Assembly (NCBI RefSeq): GCF_003667445.1
Contig: NZ_RCTF01000016.1
Coordinates: 54,365-118,364 of the forward strand
Reading direction: 5' to 3'
From: Xanthobacter tagetidis
GTDB lineage: Bacteria > Pseudomonadota > Alphaproteobacteria > Rhizobiales > Xanthobacteraceae
Length of the DNA: 64,000 bases
Position numbers and translations under genes: made by a program
Notes under the pieces: generated by a model
Told to the model about the DNA's origin: nothing
Seen by the model: only the letters and a program-made list of their open reading frames with translations
Database searches by the model: none
In this document: positions 25,606-34,034 of the stretch, piece by piece
Layout: each line of letters starts with the position of its first letter
Position numbering within the stretch: the first letter of the stretch is position 1

Positions 25606-27156
25606 ATGATTCCATTCCATCTCGACCCGTCCGCGGGCGCGACGCTCCAGGAGCAGGTCTACGACCAGGTGCGCGCGGCGATCCTCGCCCACACGCTGGG
25701 GCCGGGCGCGGCGCTGCCCTCGACGCGGGAGCTTTCCAGCACGCTCAAGGTCTCGCGCAACACCGTGGTCCTGGCATTCGAGCGCCTGGCGAAGGAGGGC
25801 TACCTCTCCATGCGTCCCGGCGCCGGCACCTTCGTGTGCGACGTGCTGCCGGAAGAGTGCGTCGGCCTGTCGGGCAAGCCTTCCTCGGCGTCACCCCCGC
25901 CCCGGCCGGCGGAGCCGGCGGTGGTGCATCCGCCGGTGCTGCTGCGTGCCGCGCCGCTGCGCATGGTGCAGACCGGCCCCAACCGCATGCAGGTGGACTT
26001 CTGGTATGGCAGCGCCGACAGCCGCAACTTTCCGCTGAGGGAATGGCGGCAATTGCTGGTGGAGAATCTTTCGCGCGCCTCCGGCAACCTCTCCGGCTAC
26101 GGGCCGCCGGAAGGCGCCATCGAGCTGCGCAGCGCCATCGCCCGCCACGTCTCCGCCAACCGCGCCATCCCGGCCGAGCCTGACCAGGTGTTCATCACCG
26201 CCGGCGCGCAGGAGGGCTTCAACCTCATCAGCCGCCTGTTCGTGCAGCCGGGGGTGCGGATCGCGGTCGAGGACCCCTGCTATGCCGGGGCGGCGCACGT
26301 CTTCATGAGCTATGGCGGGGCGCTCGTTCCGGTGCCGGTGGACGGGCACGGCCTGTGCACCGACTATCTGGACGGCTGCGGCGCGACGCTCGCTTATGTC
26401 ACCCCCTCCCACCAGTTCCCGACCGGCGCCACCCTGTCGCTCGGCCGCCGGCGCGAGCTGCTGGCCTGGGCGCGCAGCAGCGGCGCCTATGTGGTGGAAG
26501 ACGATTATGACAGCGACTTCCGCTATGACGGCGCCCCGCTGGCGGCGCTCGCCGGGCTCGATGCCAACACCTCGGTGATTTATCTCGGCACCTTCTCGAA
26601 GTCGGTCGGGGCGGGCATCCGCACCGGCTACATGGTGGTGCCGAAGCAGCTGGTGACGCCGCTCCGGCAGGCCAAGAGCCTCGCCAATTACGGCCACCCC
26701 TGGATCGACCAGATCGTGCTCGCCGACTTCATCGACCAGGGCCGCTTCGCGCGCCATGTGCGGCGCATCCGCCAGACCTACAGCGAGGCGCGCCAGGCGC
26801 TGGTGGAGAGCCTCAACACCCATTTCGGCCCGGCGCGCATCAGCGGCGCCGATGCCGGCATGCACGTGATGTGGACGCTGCCGGACCATTTTCCGCCGGT
26901 GCGCGAGGTGGCGCAGATCGCCGCCGACGCGGGGGTCGGCATCTACACGCTGGAGGCGGCGGGCGCGCACGAGATCGTGCCGTTCCGCTATCCCCGCGCG
27001 GTGGTGCTGGGCTATGCGGCGCTGAGCCCGGAGGCGATCCGCAAGGGCATCGCCCGGCTCGCCACGGCGCTCTCGCGGGCCGGCGTCGACCTCGCCCCCC
27101 GCTTCGTGCGGCTGCGCCTGCCCGGCGCCCTGGCAGCGCCCGGGCCGCAGCGATAG
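25606..27156 (+). CDS. MocR/PdxR-family regulator (GntR HTH fused to aminotransferase-like domain)
   Basis: 516 residues. The N-terminal GntR winged helix (residues about 10-80: LQEQVYDQVRAAILAHTLGP, PSTRELSSTLKVSRNTV) is joined to a fold-type I aminotransferase domain. The PLP lysine lies in YLGTFSKSVGAGIRTGYMV, and the Asp/Tyr cofactor contacts are in VVEDDYDSDFRYDG. MocR proteins sense PLP-bound amines or amino acids and control nearby metabolic genes. It follows the Liv operon by 73 bases on the same strand and may regulate it, which would point to an amine or amino acid ligand. Confidence 0.92.
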   Translation: MIPFHLDPSAGATLQEQVYDQVRAAILAHTLGPGAALPSTRELSSTLKVSRNTVVLAFERLAKEGYLSMRPGAGTFVCDVLPEECVGLSGKPSSASPPPRPAEPAVVHPPVLLRAAPLRMVQTGPNRMQVDFWYGSADSRNFPLREWRQLLVENLSRASGNLSGYGPPEGAIELRSAIARHVSANRAIPAEPDQVFITAGAQEGFNLISRLFVQPGVRIAVEDPCYAGAAHVFMSYGGALVPVPVDGHGLCTDYLDGCGATLAYVTPSHQFPTGATLSLGRRRELLAWARSSGAYVVEDDYDSDFRYDGAPLAALAGLDANTSVIYLGTFSKSVGAGIRTGYMVVPKQLVTPLRQAKSLANYGHPWIDQIVLADFIDQGRFARHVRRIRQTYSEARQALVESLNTHFGPARISGADAGMHVMWTLPDHFPPVREVAQIAADAGVGIYTLEAAGAHEIVPFRYPRAVVLGYAALSPEAIRKGIARLATALSRAGVDLAPRFVRLRLPGALAAPGPQR

Positions 27157-27224
27157 GGGCGCGGCCCCAAGCGATATGGCGCACGGCGCGGGCCGGCACC
27201 TCCGGCCCCCGCCACTCCCCCACG

Positions 27225-27333
27225 GTCATCCCCCGCCTCGTGCGGGGGATCTACGCGGCGGCCAGGCCGGCGCCCGCCATGTCGCGGTGGAGCATCCGGC
27301 CCGGTGGATGGCCCGGACAAGCCGGGTCATGAC
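27225..27333. repeat. REP-like inverted doublet 2
   Basis: Units at 27225-27254 (GTCATCCCCCGCCTCGTGCG and on) and 27304-27333 (GTGGATGGCCCGGACAAGCC and on) face each other across 49 bases. Confidence 0.8.
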
Positions 27334-27383
27334 GGCGGGTCGGGGCCGCTGACGGCACCTCACGCCCCGCCGTTGTCCCCACC

Positions 27384-27491
27384 GTCATCCCCGCCACATG
27401 CGGGGGATCCACTCTGCGGCCGGGCCGGCGCCCGCCGTGTCGCGGTGGAGCAAGCGGCCCGGTGGATGGCCCGGACAAGCCGGGCCATGAC
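27384..27491. repeat. REP-like inverted doublet 3
   Basis: Units at 27384-27412 (one base short of the usual 30) and 27462-27491. The internal segment (around CCGGCGCCCGCC) closely matches that of doublet 2, 160 bases away. Confidence 0.8.
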
Positions 27492-27563
27492 GGCGCGTGA
27501 GACACCGTGCACTGCGACCGCAGCGATAGGCCGCGATGGGCCATCTCGAAGCGACCGTATTCC

Positions 27564-28436
27564 TCAGCGCCCCGCGGAGACGTCGCGGCGGATGTGGGCG
27601 GCGAGATGGTCGGCGGCGGGCGAGCCGCCGGGATGGCGCTGCCACAGGATCAGGTCGACGCTCTCCAGCGCCGGCAGGCCGCCCGAGGGCGGCAAAGCGG
27701 CAAGGCCCGGCGTGCGCACCGACTGGGCCAGAACGCACACCGCCGCGTCCGCCAGCGCCATGGCCTGGAGCCCGGCGATGCTCTCCGAGATGCAGGCGAT
27801 GCGCCAGCGCCGGCCGATGCGGTCGAGCGCGGCGAGGGCGAAGTCGCGATAGAGGTTGCCGTCCGGCAGCATGGCGAGCGGCAGCGGATCGGCGCGATGT
27901 GCGGTGCCGCCCTCCGCCCCGAGCCAGACCAAGGCTTCCGGCCGCAGCACCGTGCCGATGCCCACCCGCGGCGCCACACCGGGCATGCGGGTTGCGATGG
28001 CGACGTCCACCAGCCCGTCGGACATGTCCTCGGCGAGCTGGCGCGAGAGGGCGCAGCGCACCGTCACCTCCACCGCCGGATAGCTGGCGCGGAAGCGCGC
28101 GAGCGTCTCCGGCAGCAGGAAGGCGGCGTAGAGGTCCGGGCAGCCCAGCGTCACGCGCCCCTCCACCTCGTCGGCGGCGAGGCGCAGGCGCGCCTCCTCG
28201 TCGAGCCGCAGCATGGTGCGGGCGTGGGGCAGCAGCATCTCGCCGTGGCGCGACAGGCGCAGATGCCTCAGGTCCGCCTCGAACAGCGGAAACCCGGCCG
28301 CCTCCTCCAGCCGGCGGATCTGCAGGCTGATGGCGGGCTGGGTCCGGTTCAGCCGCCGCGCGACCTTGGTGACGCTCTTTTCCTCAACCAGCAGCACGAA
28401 CGTGCGCAGCAGGCCGATCTCCAGGCTTCTCGACAT
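27564..28436 (-). CDS. LysR-family transcriptional regulator
   Basis: 290 residues. LysR helix-turn-helix in residues 1-60 (LLRTFVLLVEEKSVTKVARR, NRTQPAISLQIRRLEEAAG) and a co-inducer-binding domain (VTLGCPDLYAAFLLPETL, then VDVAIATRM). ATG 28436 gives the conserved LysR N-terminus; an upstream frame adds a non-conserved, AT-rich-encoded extension. It is divergent from a Liv-type operon across an AT-rich spacer with two perfect dyads, so it probably regulates that operon. Confidence 0.9.
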   Translation of the reverse strand: MSRSLEIGLLRTFVLLVEEKSVTKVARRLNRTQPAISLQIRRLEEAAGFPLFEADLRHLRLSRHGEMLLPHARTMLRLDEEARLRLAADEVEGRVTLGCPDLYAAFLLPETLARFRASYPAVEVTVRCALSRQLAEDMSDGLVDVAIATRMPGVAPRVGIGTVLRPEALVWLGAEGGTAHRADPLPLAMLPDGNLYRDFALAALDRIGRRWRIACISESIAGLQAMALADAAVCVLAQSVRTPGLAALPPSGGLPALESVDLILWQRHPGGSPAADHLAAHIRRDVSAGR

Positions 28437-28456
28437 GGCTTGATAAATAAAATTAG

Positions 28457-28470
28457 GCTTTGTGCAAAGC
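28457..28470. promoter_or_regulatory. LysR operator candidate 1
   Basis: Perfect dyad GCTTTG-TG-CAAAGC, 20 bases upstream of the LysR start codon, in an AT-rich spacer between divergent genes. The T-rich and A-rich halves resemble LysR T-N11-A sites. Confidence 0.5.
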
Positions 28471-28517
28471 AATATAAATTTGATTTCATCACTCATACTC
28501 GATCTAATTTGGATCGT

Positions 28518-28534
28518 GAACAGATCATCTGTTC
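28518..28534. promoter_or_regulatory. LysR operator candidate 2
   Basis: Perfect 17-base palindrome GAACAGAT-C-ATCTGTTC, about 100 bases upstream of the Liv ATPase start. Its position could cover a promoter for the Liv-type operon. Confidence 0.5.
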
Positions 28535-28632
28535 AATTCTTCATCAAACTCTTCGGATTTGATGCATATCAAAAAGGCGCCCTGCCTACGGAAGAGGCAT
28601 TTCCGGGGCATCGCCGCGGGAGACGTGCCGCC

Positions 28633-29397
28633 TTGGAACCCTTCCTCGATGTCCGCGGACTGACCCGGCGCTATGGCGGCGTCGCCGCCCTCGACGATTG
28701 CAGCGTGGATCTCGCGCGTGGCCAGGTGACCGGCCTCATCGGCCCCAACGGCGCGGGCAAGACCACCCTGCTCAACGCCCTGACCGGGCTCGCCAAGCCC
28801 GATGCCGGAACCGTCACCTTCGAGGGCGAGGACGTGACCGGCCTTGCCGCCCACCGCATGGCGGCCAAGGGCGTGGTGCGCTCGTTCCAGATCGTGCGCG
28901 AACTCGGCAGCCTCACGGTATTCGAGACCCTGCTCATCGCCCCGCCGCACCAGGCGGGCGAGACGCTCGCCGGCGCGCTCCTGGCGCGGCCGAAATGGTG
29001 GGCGCAGGAGCGCGCCAACGCCGCCGAGGCCCGGCGCCTGCTGGAGCGCGTCGGCCTCATCAAGCTCGCCGACCAGCCGTCCGGCATGCTCTCCGGCGGC
29101 CAGAAGAAGCTGCTGGAGGTGGCGCGCGCGCTGCTCATGCAGCCCAAGCTCATCCTGCTGGACGAGCCGGGCGCCGGCGTCTCGCCCCCCTTGCGCGAGG
29201 AGATCATCCGCCTGGTGCGCGAGTTGAAGGCGGAGGGCCTCTCCTTCGGCATCGTCGAGCACGACATGCACCTCGTGGAGGAGGTGTGCGACCGGGTGCA
29301 CGTGCTGGCGCAGGGCCGCGCGCTGGTGTCGGGCACCTTCGCCGAGGCCACCGCCGACCCGCGCGTGGTGGACGCCTATCTCGGGGTCGCCGCATGA
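28633..29397 (+). CDS. Liv-type ABC ATP-binding protein, LivG-like (system 2)
   Basis: 254 residues from a TTG start (28633) preceded by GGGAG. The upstream open frame continues through the regulatory spacer and contains no other plausible start, so TTG is preferred. Walker A (GPNGAGKTT), Q-loop (RSFQIVRELGSLTV), signature (LSGGQKKLLEVARALL), Walker B (LILLDEPGAGVSP) and switch His (IVEHDMHLV) are present. First gene of the second Liv-type operon, divergent from LysR. Confidence 0.9.
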   Translation: MEPFLDVRGLTRRYGGVAALDDCSVDLARGQVTGLIGPNGAGKTTLLNALTGLAKPDAGTVTFEGEDVTGLAAHRMAAKGVVRSFQIVRELGSLTVFETLLIAPPHQAGETLAGALLARPKWWAQERANAAEARRLLERVGLIKLADQPSGMLSGGQKKLLEVARALLMQPKLILLDEPGAGVSPPLREEIIRLVRELKAEGLSFGIVEHDMHLVEEVCDRVHVLAQGRALVSGTFAEATADPRVVDAYLGVAA

Positions 29398-30167
29398 ACG
29401 CGCACGCCGCCGCCCCGCCCCCCGCTTCCGCCCTCGACGATCCGCGCGACCACGCGCTCGCGGTCGCCGGCCTGCGCGCCGGCTACGGCCGCGGCGGCGA
29501 CATCGTCTGCGGCATCGACATGATCCAGAAGCCGGAGACCATCGTCACCGTCATCGGCCCGAACGGCTCCGGCAAGTCCTCCTTCATCAAGACGCTGGCC
29601 GGCCTCCTGCCCGCCCGCGCCGGCCGCATCGAGGTCACGGGGCGCGACATCACCGCCCTGTCGCCGGCGCGGCGGGTGGCGGCCGGACTTGCTTATGTGC
29701 CGCAGGAGGCGAACGTGTTCGCCTCCCTCACCATCGCCGAGAACCTCAAGCTCGCCACCGAGTTCATCCGCGGGCGCGCCGGCGTCGGGCCGGGCCAGCG
29801 CGAGCGCGTGCTCGCCCTCTTCCCCGAGCTCGGCCAGCGGCCGAAGACGCTCGCCGGCAACCTCTCCGGCGGCCAAAGGCAGATGCTGGCCTTCGCCTGC
29901 GCTTTGCTCGCCAATCCGGAAGTGCTGCTGCTGGACGAGCCCTCCGCCGGCCTCTCGCCGAAGATCGTCGGCGAGACCATGGAGGCGGTGGTGCGGGTGC
30001 GCGAGGCCGGCGTCACCGTGCTCCTGGTCGAGCAGAACGTCGCCGCCGCCCTCGCCATCGCCGACGAGGTGGTGGTGCTGGTGGCGGGCCGCCTCAGCCT
30101 GCGCGCCAAGGCGGGCGACGTGAAGCAGGCGGACCTCGCCGGCCTCTTCTTCGGCAAGGAGGCCTGA
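29394..30167 (+). CDS. Liv-type ABC ATP-binding protein, LivF-like (system 2)
   Basis: 257 residues. It has a 20-residue Ala/Pro-rich N-terminal extension not usual in LivF, then Walker A (GPNGSGKSS), Q-loop (YVPQEANVFASLT), signature (LSGGQRQMLAFACALL), Walker B (VLLLDEPSAGLSP) and the LivF-type VEQNV switch segment. The start overlaps the LivG stop (ATGA). Confidence 0.93.
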   Translation: MNAHAAAPPPASALDDPRDHALAVAGLRAGYGRGGDIVCGIDMIQKPETIVTVIGPNGSGKSSFIKTLAGLLPARAGRIEVTGRDITALSPARRVAAGLAYVPQEANVFASLTIAENLKLATEFIRGRAGVGPGQRERVLALFPELGQRPKTLAGNLSGGQRQMLAFACALLANPEVLLLDEPSAGLSPKIVGETMEAVVRVREAGVTVLLVEQNVAAALAIADEVVVLVAGRLSLRAKAGDVKQADLAGLFFGKEA

Positions 30168-30168
30168 G

Positions 30169-31032
30169 ATGGTCGCGCAGCTCTTCCTCAACGGCCTCGT
30201 CACCGGCCTCCTGCTGGCGCTGCCGGCCCTGGCGCTGACGCTGATCTTCGGCATCATGCGCTTCGCCAATTTCGCGGTGGGCGCGCTCCTCACCCTCGGC
30301 GCCTATGCGGGCTATCTCGCCAACGTGACCTTCGGCCTGCCGCTTCCCATGGCCGCCGCGTTCGCGGCGCTGGTGGTGGGGCTTGCCTGCGTACTCTGCG
30401 ACGAACTGGTGTTCGAGCGCCTGCGCGAGCGCGGCTCCATCACGCTGCTGGTGGCCTCCATGGGCGTGTCGCTGGTGATCGAGAACATCTGCCGCTTCGC
30501 CTTCGGCAATGCGGCGCGCAGCTTCGACCTCGCGGTGGCGCGGCCGATCCGCTGGAACGGCATCCGCATCAATTACGAGCAGATGACCACGGCGGGCGTG
30601 GTCGTCGTCGCCCTCATCCTGTTCCACCTGCTGCTGAGCGCCTCGCCGCTCGGGCGCGCCATGCGGGCGGTGGCGGACAACCCGTCGCTCGCCGCGGTGC
30701 GCGGGGTGGAGCGGCGCACGGTGGCGCGCATCACCTGGATGCTCACCGGCGCGCTGATCGGCATCGCCGGCGTGCTGGCCGGGCTCGACCGCGCCATCGA
30801 TCCGCTCATGGGCTGGAACTACCAGATCCCGATCTTCGCCGCCGCCATCCTCGGCGGGCTCGGCAGCCCGCTCGGGGCGGTGGCGGGCGCGCTGCTGATC
30901 GGCATCGCGGAGGAGATGTCCACCCTCGTTCTGCCGCCCAGCTACCGCCAGATCGTCAGCTTCAGCGTGATCCTGCTGCTGCTCCTGTTCCGCACCAACG
31001 GCCTGTTCGGCGCCAAGGCCGTGCGCAAGTGA
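30169..31032 (+). CDS. Liv-type ABC permease, LivH-like (system 2)
   Basis: 287 residues, about eight helices. LivH landmarks: LPALALTLIFGIMRFANFAV, an AMRAVADNPSLAAVRGV loop and IFAAAILGGLGSPLGAVAG. AAGGAGG immediately precedes ATG and overlaps the end of LivF. Confidence 0.93.
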   Translation: MVAQLFLNGLVTGLLLALPALALTLIFGIMRFANFAVGALLTLGAYAGYLANVTFGLPLPMAAAFAALVVGLACVLCDELVFERLRERGSITLLVASMGVSLVIENICRFAFGNAARSFDLAVARPIRWNGIRINYEQMTTAGVVVVALILFHLLLSASPLGRAMRAVADNPSLAAVRGVERRTVARITWMLTGALIGIAGVLAGLDRAIDPLMGWNYQIPIFAAAILGGLGSPLGAVAGALLIGIAEEMSTLVLPPSYRQIVSFSVILLLLLFRTNGLFGAKAVRK

Positions 31033-31042
31033 GGGCGCGCTC

Positions 31043-31999
31043 ATGATCTCCTATCTCGTCACGGTCGTCATCTTCGTCGCCATCGCGGCGCTGGTGGGCC
31101 TCGCGCTCAACCTGCAATGGGGCCTCGCGGGCCTCGTGAACTTCGGCGTCTCCGGCTTCGTCGCGCTCGGCGCCTATGCGGTCGCCATCACCGCCCCGCA
31201 TGTGGGCTGGCTCGCGGCCATGGCGTTCGCCGCATTGATGTGCGCCGGCCTGTCCATGCTGCTGTCGCTGCTCACCATAAGGCTGGAGGAGAACTACCTC
31301 GCCATCGTCACCATCGGCTTCGGCGAGATCGTGCGCATCCTGCTGCTGAACGAGGGCTGGCTCACCGGCGGCGCGCTCGGCATCTCGGGCATTCCGCGCC
31401 CGTTCGCCGGCATGACCCCGGCCGGCTGGGGCGACGGGGTGATCCTGGTGTTCGCGGTGGTGCTGGTGACGGCGGCGTTCGCCTTCAGCGAGGCGCTGGT
31501 GCGCTCGCCCTTCGGCCGGGTGCTGCGCGCGGTGCGCGATGATCCCACGGTCACCGCAGCGCTCGGCAAGCCGGTGCTGGCGCTCAGGGTGCGCGCCTTC
31601 GCGGTGGGCGGGGCGATCATGGGCCTCGCCGGGGCGCTGCACGCCTTCTTCCTCACCTATATCGACCCCTCGCAGTTCACCCCCATCATCACCGCCTATG
31701 CCTTCATGGCGGTGATCGCCGGCGGGCGCGGCTCGAACCTCGGGCTGATCCTCGGCGCCGGCTCGATCATGCTGATCCTGGAGGCGACGCGCTTCCTGAA
31801 GGACATCATCCCCTGGATCGACGGGGTGCAGCTCTCCGCGCTGCGGCTCGGCATGATCGGGGTGGGCATCGTCCTGATGCTGATCCTGCGCCCGCAGGGC
31901 CTCGTGGCGGAGCCGAAGCGCCGCTACGGCGAGTTCTTCCCGAAGGACGCCGCCGGCCCCGCGCCGAACCGCGCCCTCGCCGAGGGAGGCAAGGCCTGA
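31043..31999 (+). CDS. Liv-type ABC permease, LivM-like (system 2)
   Basis: 318 residues. LivM landmarks: LVGLALNLQWGLAGLVNFGV at the N-terminus, VLRAVRDDPTVTAALGKPV as the coupling loop, and YAFMAVIAGGRGSNLGLILG near the end. The charged tail (EPKRRYGEFFPKDAAG) is cytoplasmic. Its stop and the next start share one base (TGATG), so the AhpD-like gene is tightly coupled. Confidence 0.93.
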   Translation: MISYLVTVVIFVAIAALVGLALNLQWGLAGLVNFGVSGFVALGAYAVAITAPHVGWLAAMAFAALMCAGLSMLLSLLTIRLEENYLAIVTIGFGEIVRILLLNEGWLTGGALGISGIPRPFAGMTPAGWGDGVILVFAVVLVTAAFAFSEALVRSPFGRVLRAVRDDPTVTAALGKPVLALRVRAFAVGGAIMGLAGALHAFFLTYIDPSQFTPIITAYAFMAVIAGGRGSNLGLILGAGSIMLILEATRFLKDIIPWIDGVQLSALRLGMIGVGIVLMLILRPQGLVAEPKRRYGEFFPKDAAGPAPNRALAEGGKA

Positions 32000-32583
32000 T
32001 GCCCCGCGTCACCCCCCTCACCGCGGCCGACCTGCCGCCCGCCAGCGCCGCGGTGTTCGAGGCCTTCGCCGGCGGCTATGCCGACTTCCGCGACCAGGCG
32101 GCGGTGCTCGCCCACGTGCCGCCCGCGCTCGACCATCTCTACCGCATGCTCATGGAGCTGCGGGCGCGGGAGAGCGTGCCGTTCCGCTACATCGAGCTGG
32201 CGGTGGTCACGGTCTCCAAGCTCAACGCCTGCCCCTATTGCGTCTCGCACCACACGCCTCTGCTGGCGGTGGAGGGCATCCCGGCGGAAGCGGTGGCGGC
32301 GCTGCCGTCGAGCGCGCATCCCGCCTTCGACGACGCCGACCGGGCGGTGATCGACTATGCCGGCCTCGTCACGACGCGCGCCTGGGGCATCCGCGACGCC
32401 TTGTTCGAGCGCCTGCGCGCGCACTTCTCCGAGAGCCAGATCGTCGAGCTGACGCTGCGCAGCGCGCTCGCCGGCTTCTTCAACCGCTTCAACGACGCGC
32501 TCCAGATCGACGACGGCGCGGCGGAAGCCCTGCTCCATCTCCACCCGACACAAGACCAACCATCCAGAGGAGAACAGCCGTGA
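31999..32583 (+). CDS. Carboxymuconolactone decarboxylase/AhpD-like protein
   Basis: 194 residues, all helical, with the AhpD signature: ELAVVTVSKLNACPYCVSHH, containing the CxxC pair and the following His used for thiol-based peroxidase activity in AhpD-type proteins. A second repeat of the fold is visible around ADRAVIDYAGLVTTRAWG. Its position inside an ABC importer operon, with one-base and four-base overlaps with both neighbours, argues that it acts on the transported compound or protects the system from oxidation, rather than being a chance neighbour. The exact activity is unknown. Confidence 0.85.
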   Translation: MPRVTPLTAADLPPASAAVFEAFAGGYADFRDQAAVLAHVPPALDHLYRMLMELRARESVPFRYIELAVVTVSKLNACPYCVSHHTPLLAVEGIPAEAVAALPSSAHPAFDDADRAVIDYAGLVTTRAWGIRDALFERLRAHFSESQIVELTLRSALAGFFNRFNDALQIDDGAAEALLHLHPTQDQPSRGEQP

Positions 32584-33806
32584 GCCCGAAATTTGCGCCC
32601 TCCCGCCGCCAGGTGATGGCAGGCCTTGCCGCTCTGCCCGCCGCCGCCTTGCTGCGCACCCCCGCTGCCGCGCAGGCGGCGGACGTGCCGCTCGGCATGG
32701 TGCTGCCCTTCTCCGGCGCCACCGGCCCCTACGGACCGGACATGAAGAAGGCCGCCGAACTGGTGGTGAAGCAGGTGAACGACGCCGGCGGCATCCTCGG
32801 CGGACGCAAGCTGAAGCTGTTCATCGAGGATTCCGAGACCAACCCCACCGTGGGCGTCACCGGCACCAAGAAGCTCTTGGAGGTGAACAAGGTGGAGCTG
32901 GTGGGCGGCTTCTGGGGCAGCCCCATCGCGCTCGCCGCCAAGCCCATCATCCTCGCCGCCGACAAGGTGCAGATGGTGTCCTGCGCCGCCAACGCCGTCA
33001 CCGACGGCGACAACAAGGGCATGGTGTTCCGCTTCCAGGCGAAGAGCACCTCCTGGGGCCCGGCCGGCGCCAAGGTCATGAAGGATATCGGCGCCAAGAA
33101 CGTGGTGGTGCTGGCGCAGCAGAACCCGTTCGTGGTGGCGATGATCGAGCCCTTCAAGGCCGAGATGGAGAAGCTCGGCGGCAAGGTCTCGCAGGTGGTG
33201 ATGTACAATCCCGACCAGCCCTCCTACCGCTCCGAGGTGGAGAAGGCGTTCGGCGCCGACCCGGACGCGGTGTTCTGCCTGTCGCTGCTCACCGACTTCG
33301 TCTCGATCGCCAAGGAGGTCTATCGCGGCGGCTTCAAGTCGAAGATCGTCTCGCTCTCCATCGGCGCCGATGCGGAGGGCAAGTTCCTCCAGGCGGTGGG
33401 GCCGGAAGTGGCGAACGGCATCTACCATATCCAGCCCGCCCCGCCGCTGGACTCGCCCGCCTACAAGAAGTTCGTGAAGGAGATGGGGGCGCCGGCCGGA
33501 ACCGTGTTCCTGTTCGCCGGCAACGCCCACGACCAGATTTGCGCCACCGCTCTCGCCATGGAGCACGCCAAGTCCTCCGAGGCGAAGGTGTGGGCGAAGT
33601 CCGTGTTCGAGGTCTGCAACCCGCCCGGCGAGGAAGTGGACGACGTGGTGAAGGGCCTGGAGATGATCCGCGCCGGCAAGAAGATCAAGTTCGTCGGCGC
33701 CGGCGCGACCTGCGACTTCGACGCCAAGGGCGACCAGATCAACCGCTCCTTCCTGGTCCAGGTGGTCAAGAACGGGAAGAACGAGATGGTCGGCGTCATC
33801 TCCTGA
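32580..33806 (+). CDS. Liv-type ABC substrate-binding protein (system 2)
   Basis: 408 residues from GTG 32580 (GTGA overlap with the previous stop; AGAGGAG upstream). A twin-arginine-like leader (SRRQVMAGLAALPAAALL) precedes VPLGMVLPFSGATGPYG, VNDAGGILGGRKLKLFIEDS and the VDDVVKGLEMI C-terminal part, all of the type I amide/amino-acid-binding fold. Last gene of the operon, which unusually places the binding protein after the permeases and ATPases. Confidence 0.92.
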   Translation: MSPKFAPSRRQVMAGLAALPAAALLRTPAAAQAADVPLGMVLPFSGATGPYGPDMKKAAELVVKQVNDAGGILGGRKLKLFIEDSETNPTVGVTGTKKLLEVNKVELVGGFWGSPIALAAKPIILAADKVQMVSCAANAVTDGDNKGMVFRFQAKSTSWGPAGAKVMKDIGAKNVVVLAQQNPFVVAMIEPFKAEMEKLGGKVSQVVMYNPDQPSYRSEVEKAFGADPDAVFCLSLLTDFVSIAKEVYRGGFKSKIVSLSIGADAEGKFLQAVGPEVANGIYHIQPAPPLDSPAYKKFVKEMGAPAGTVFLFAGNAHDQICATALAMEHAKSSEAKVWAKSVFEVCNPPGEEVDDVVKGLEMIRAGKKIKFVGAGATCDFDAKGDQINRSFLVQVVKNGKNEMVGVIS

Positions 33807-33830
33807 CCGACTGACGTCCACAAGACAGCC

Positions 33831-33940
33831 GTCATCCCCCGGCTTGTCCGGGGGATCCACTGCGCGACCGGGCCGGCGCTTCGGCTTCCGGAAGCAGGGT
33901 GAGCGGCTCCGTGGATGCCCCGGACAAGCCGGGGCATGAC
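33831..33940. repeat. REP-like inverted doublet 4
   Basis: Units at 33831-33860 (GTCATCCCCCGGCTTGTCCG and on) and 33911-33940 (GTGGATGCCCCGGACAAGCC and on). This is the cleanest copy. It lies 24 bases after the binding-protein stop, between the Liv operon and the flavin monooxygenase gene. Confidence 0.85.
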
Positions 33941-34034
33941 GAGCGAAGCAGAATGACTTTCACACCAGCGCGCCCGGGCCTCCCGGGCGTGAACCGAAAA
34001 GCCTTGCCCGCATCGGGACGAGGGAGGACCAGCC

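Larger units (their letters stand above)
27157..27563. other. 407-base convergent intergenic region with two REP-like doublets
   Basis: No gene is supported. The region separates the convergent MocR and LysR genes and is filled mostly by two REP-like doublets in tandem (27225-27333 and 27384-27491), whose intervening segments are also similar to one another, suggesting local duplication. Confidence 0.7.
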
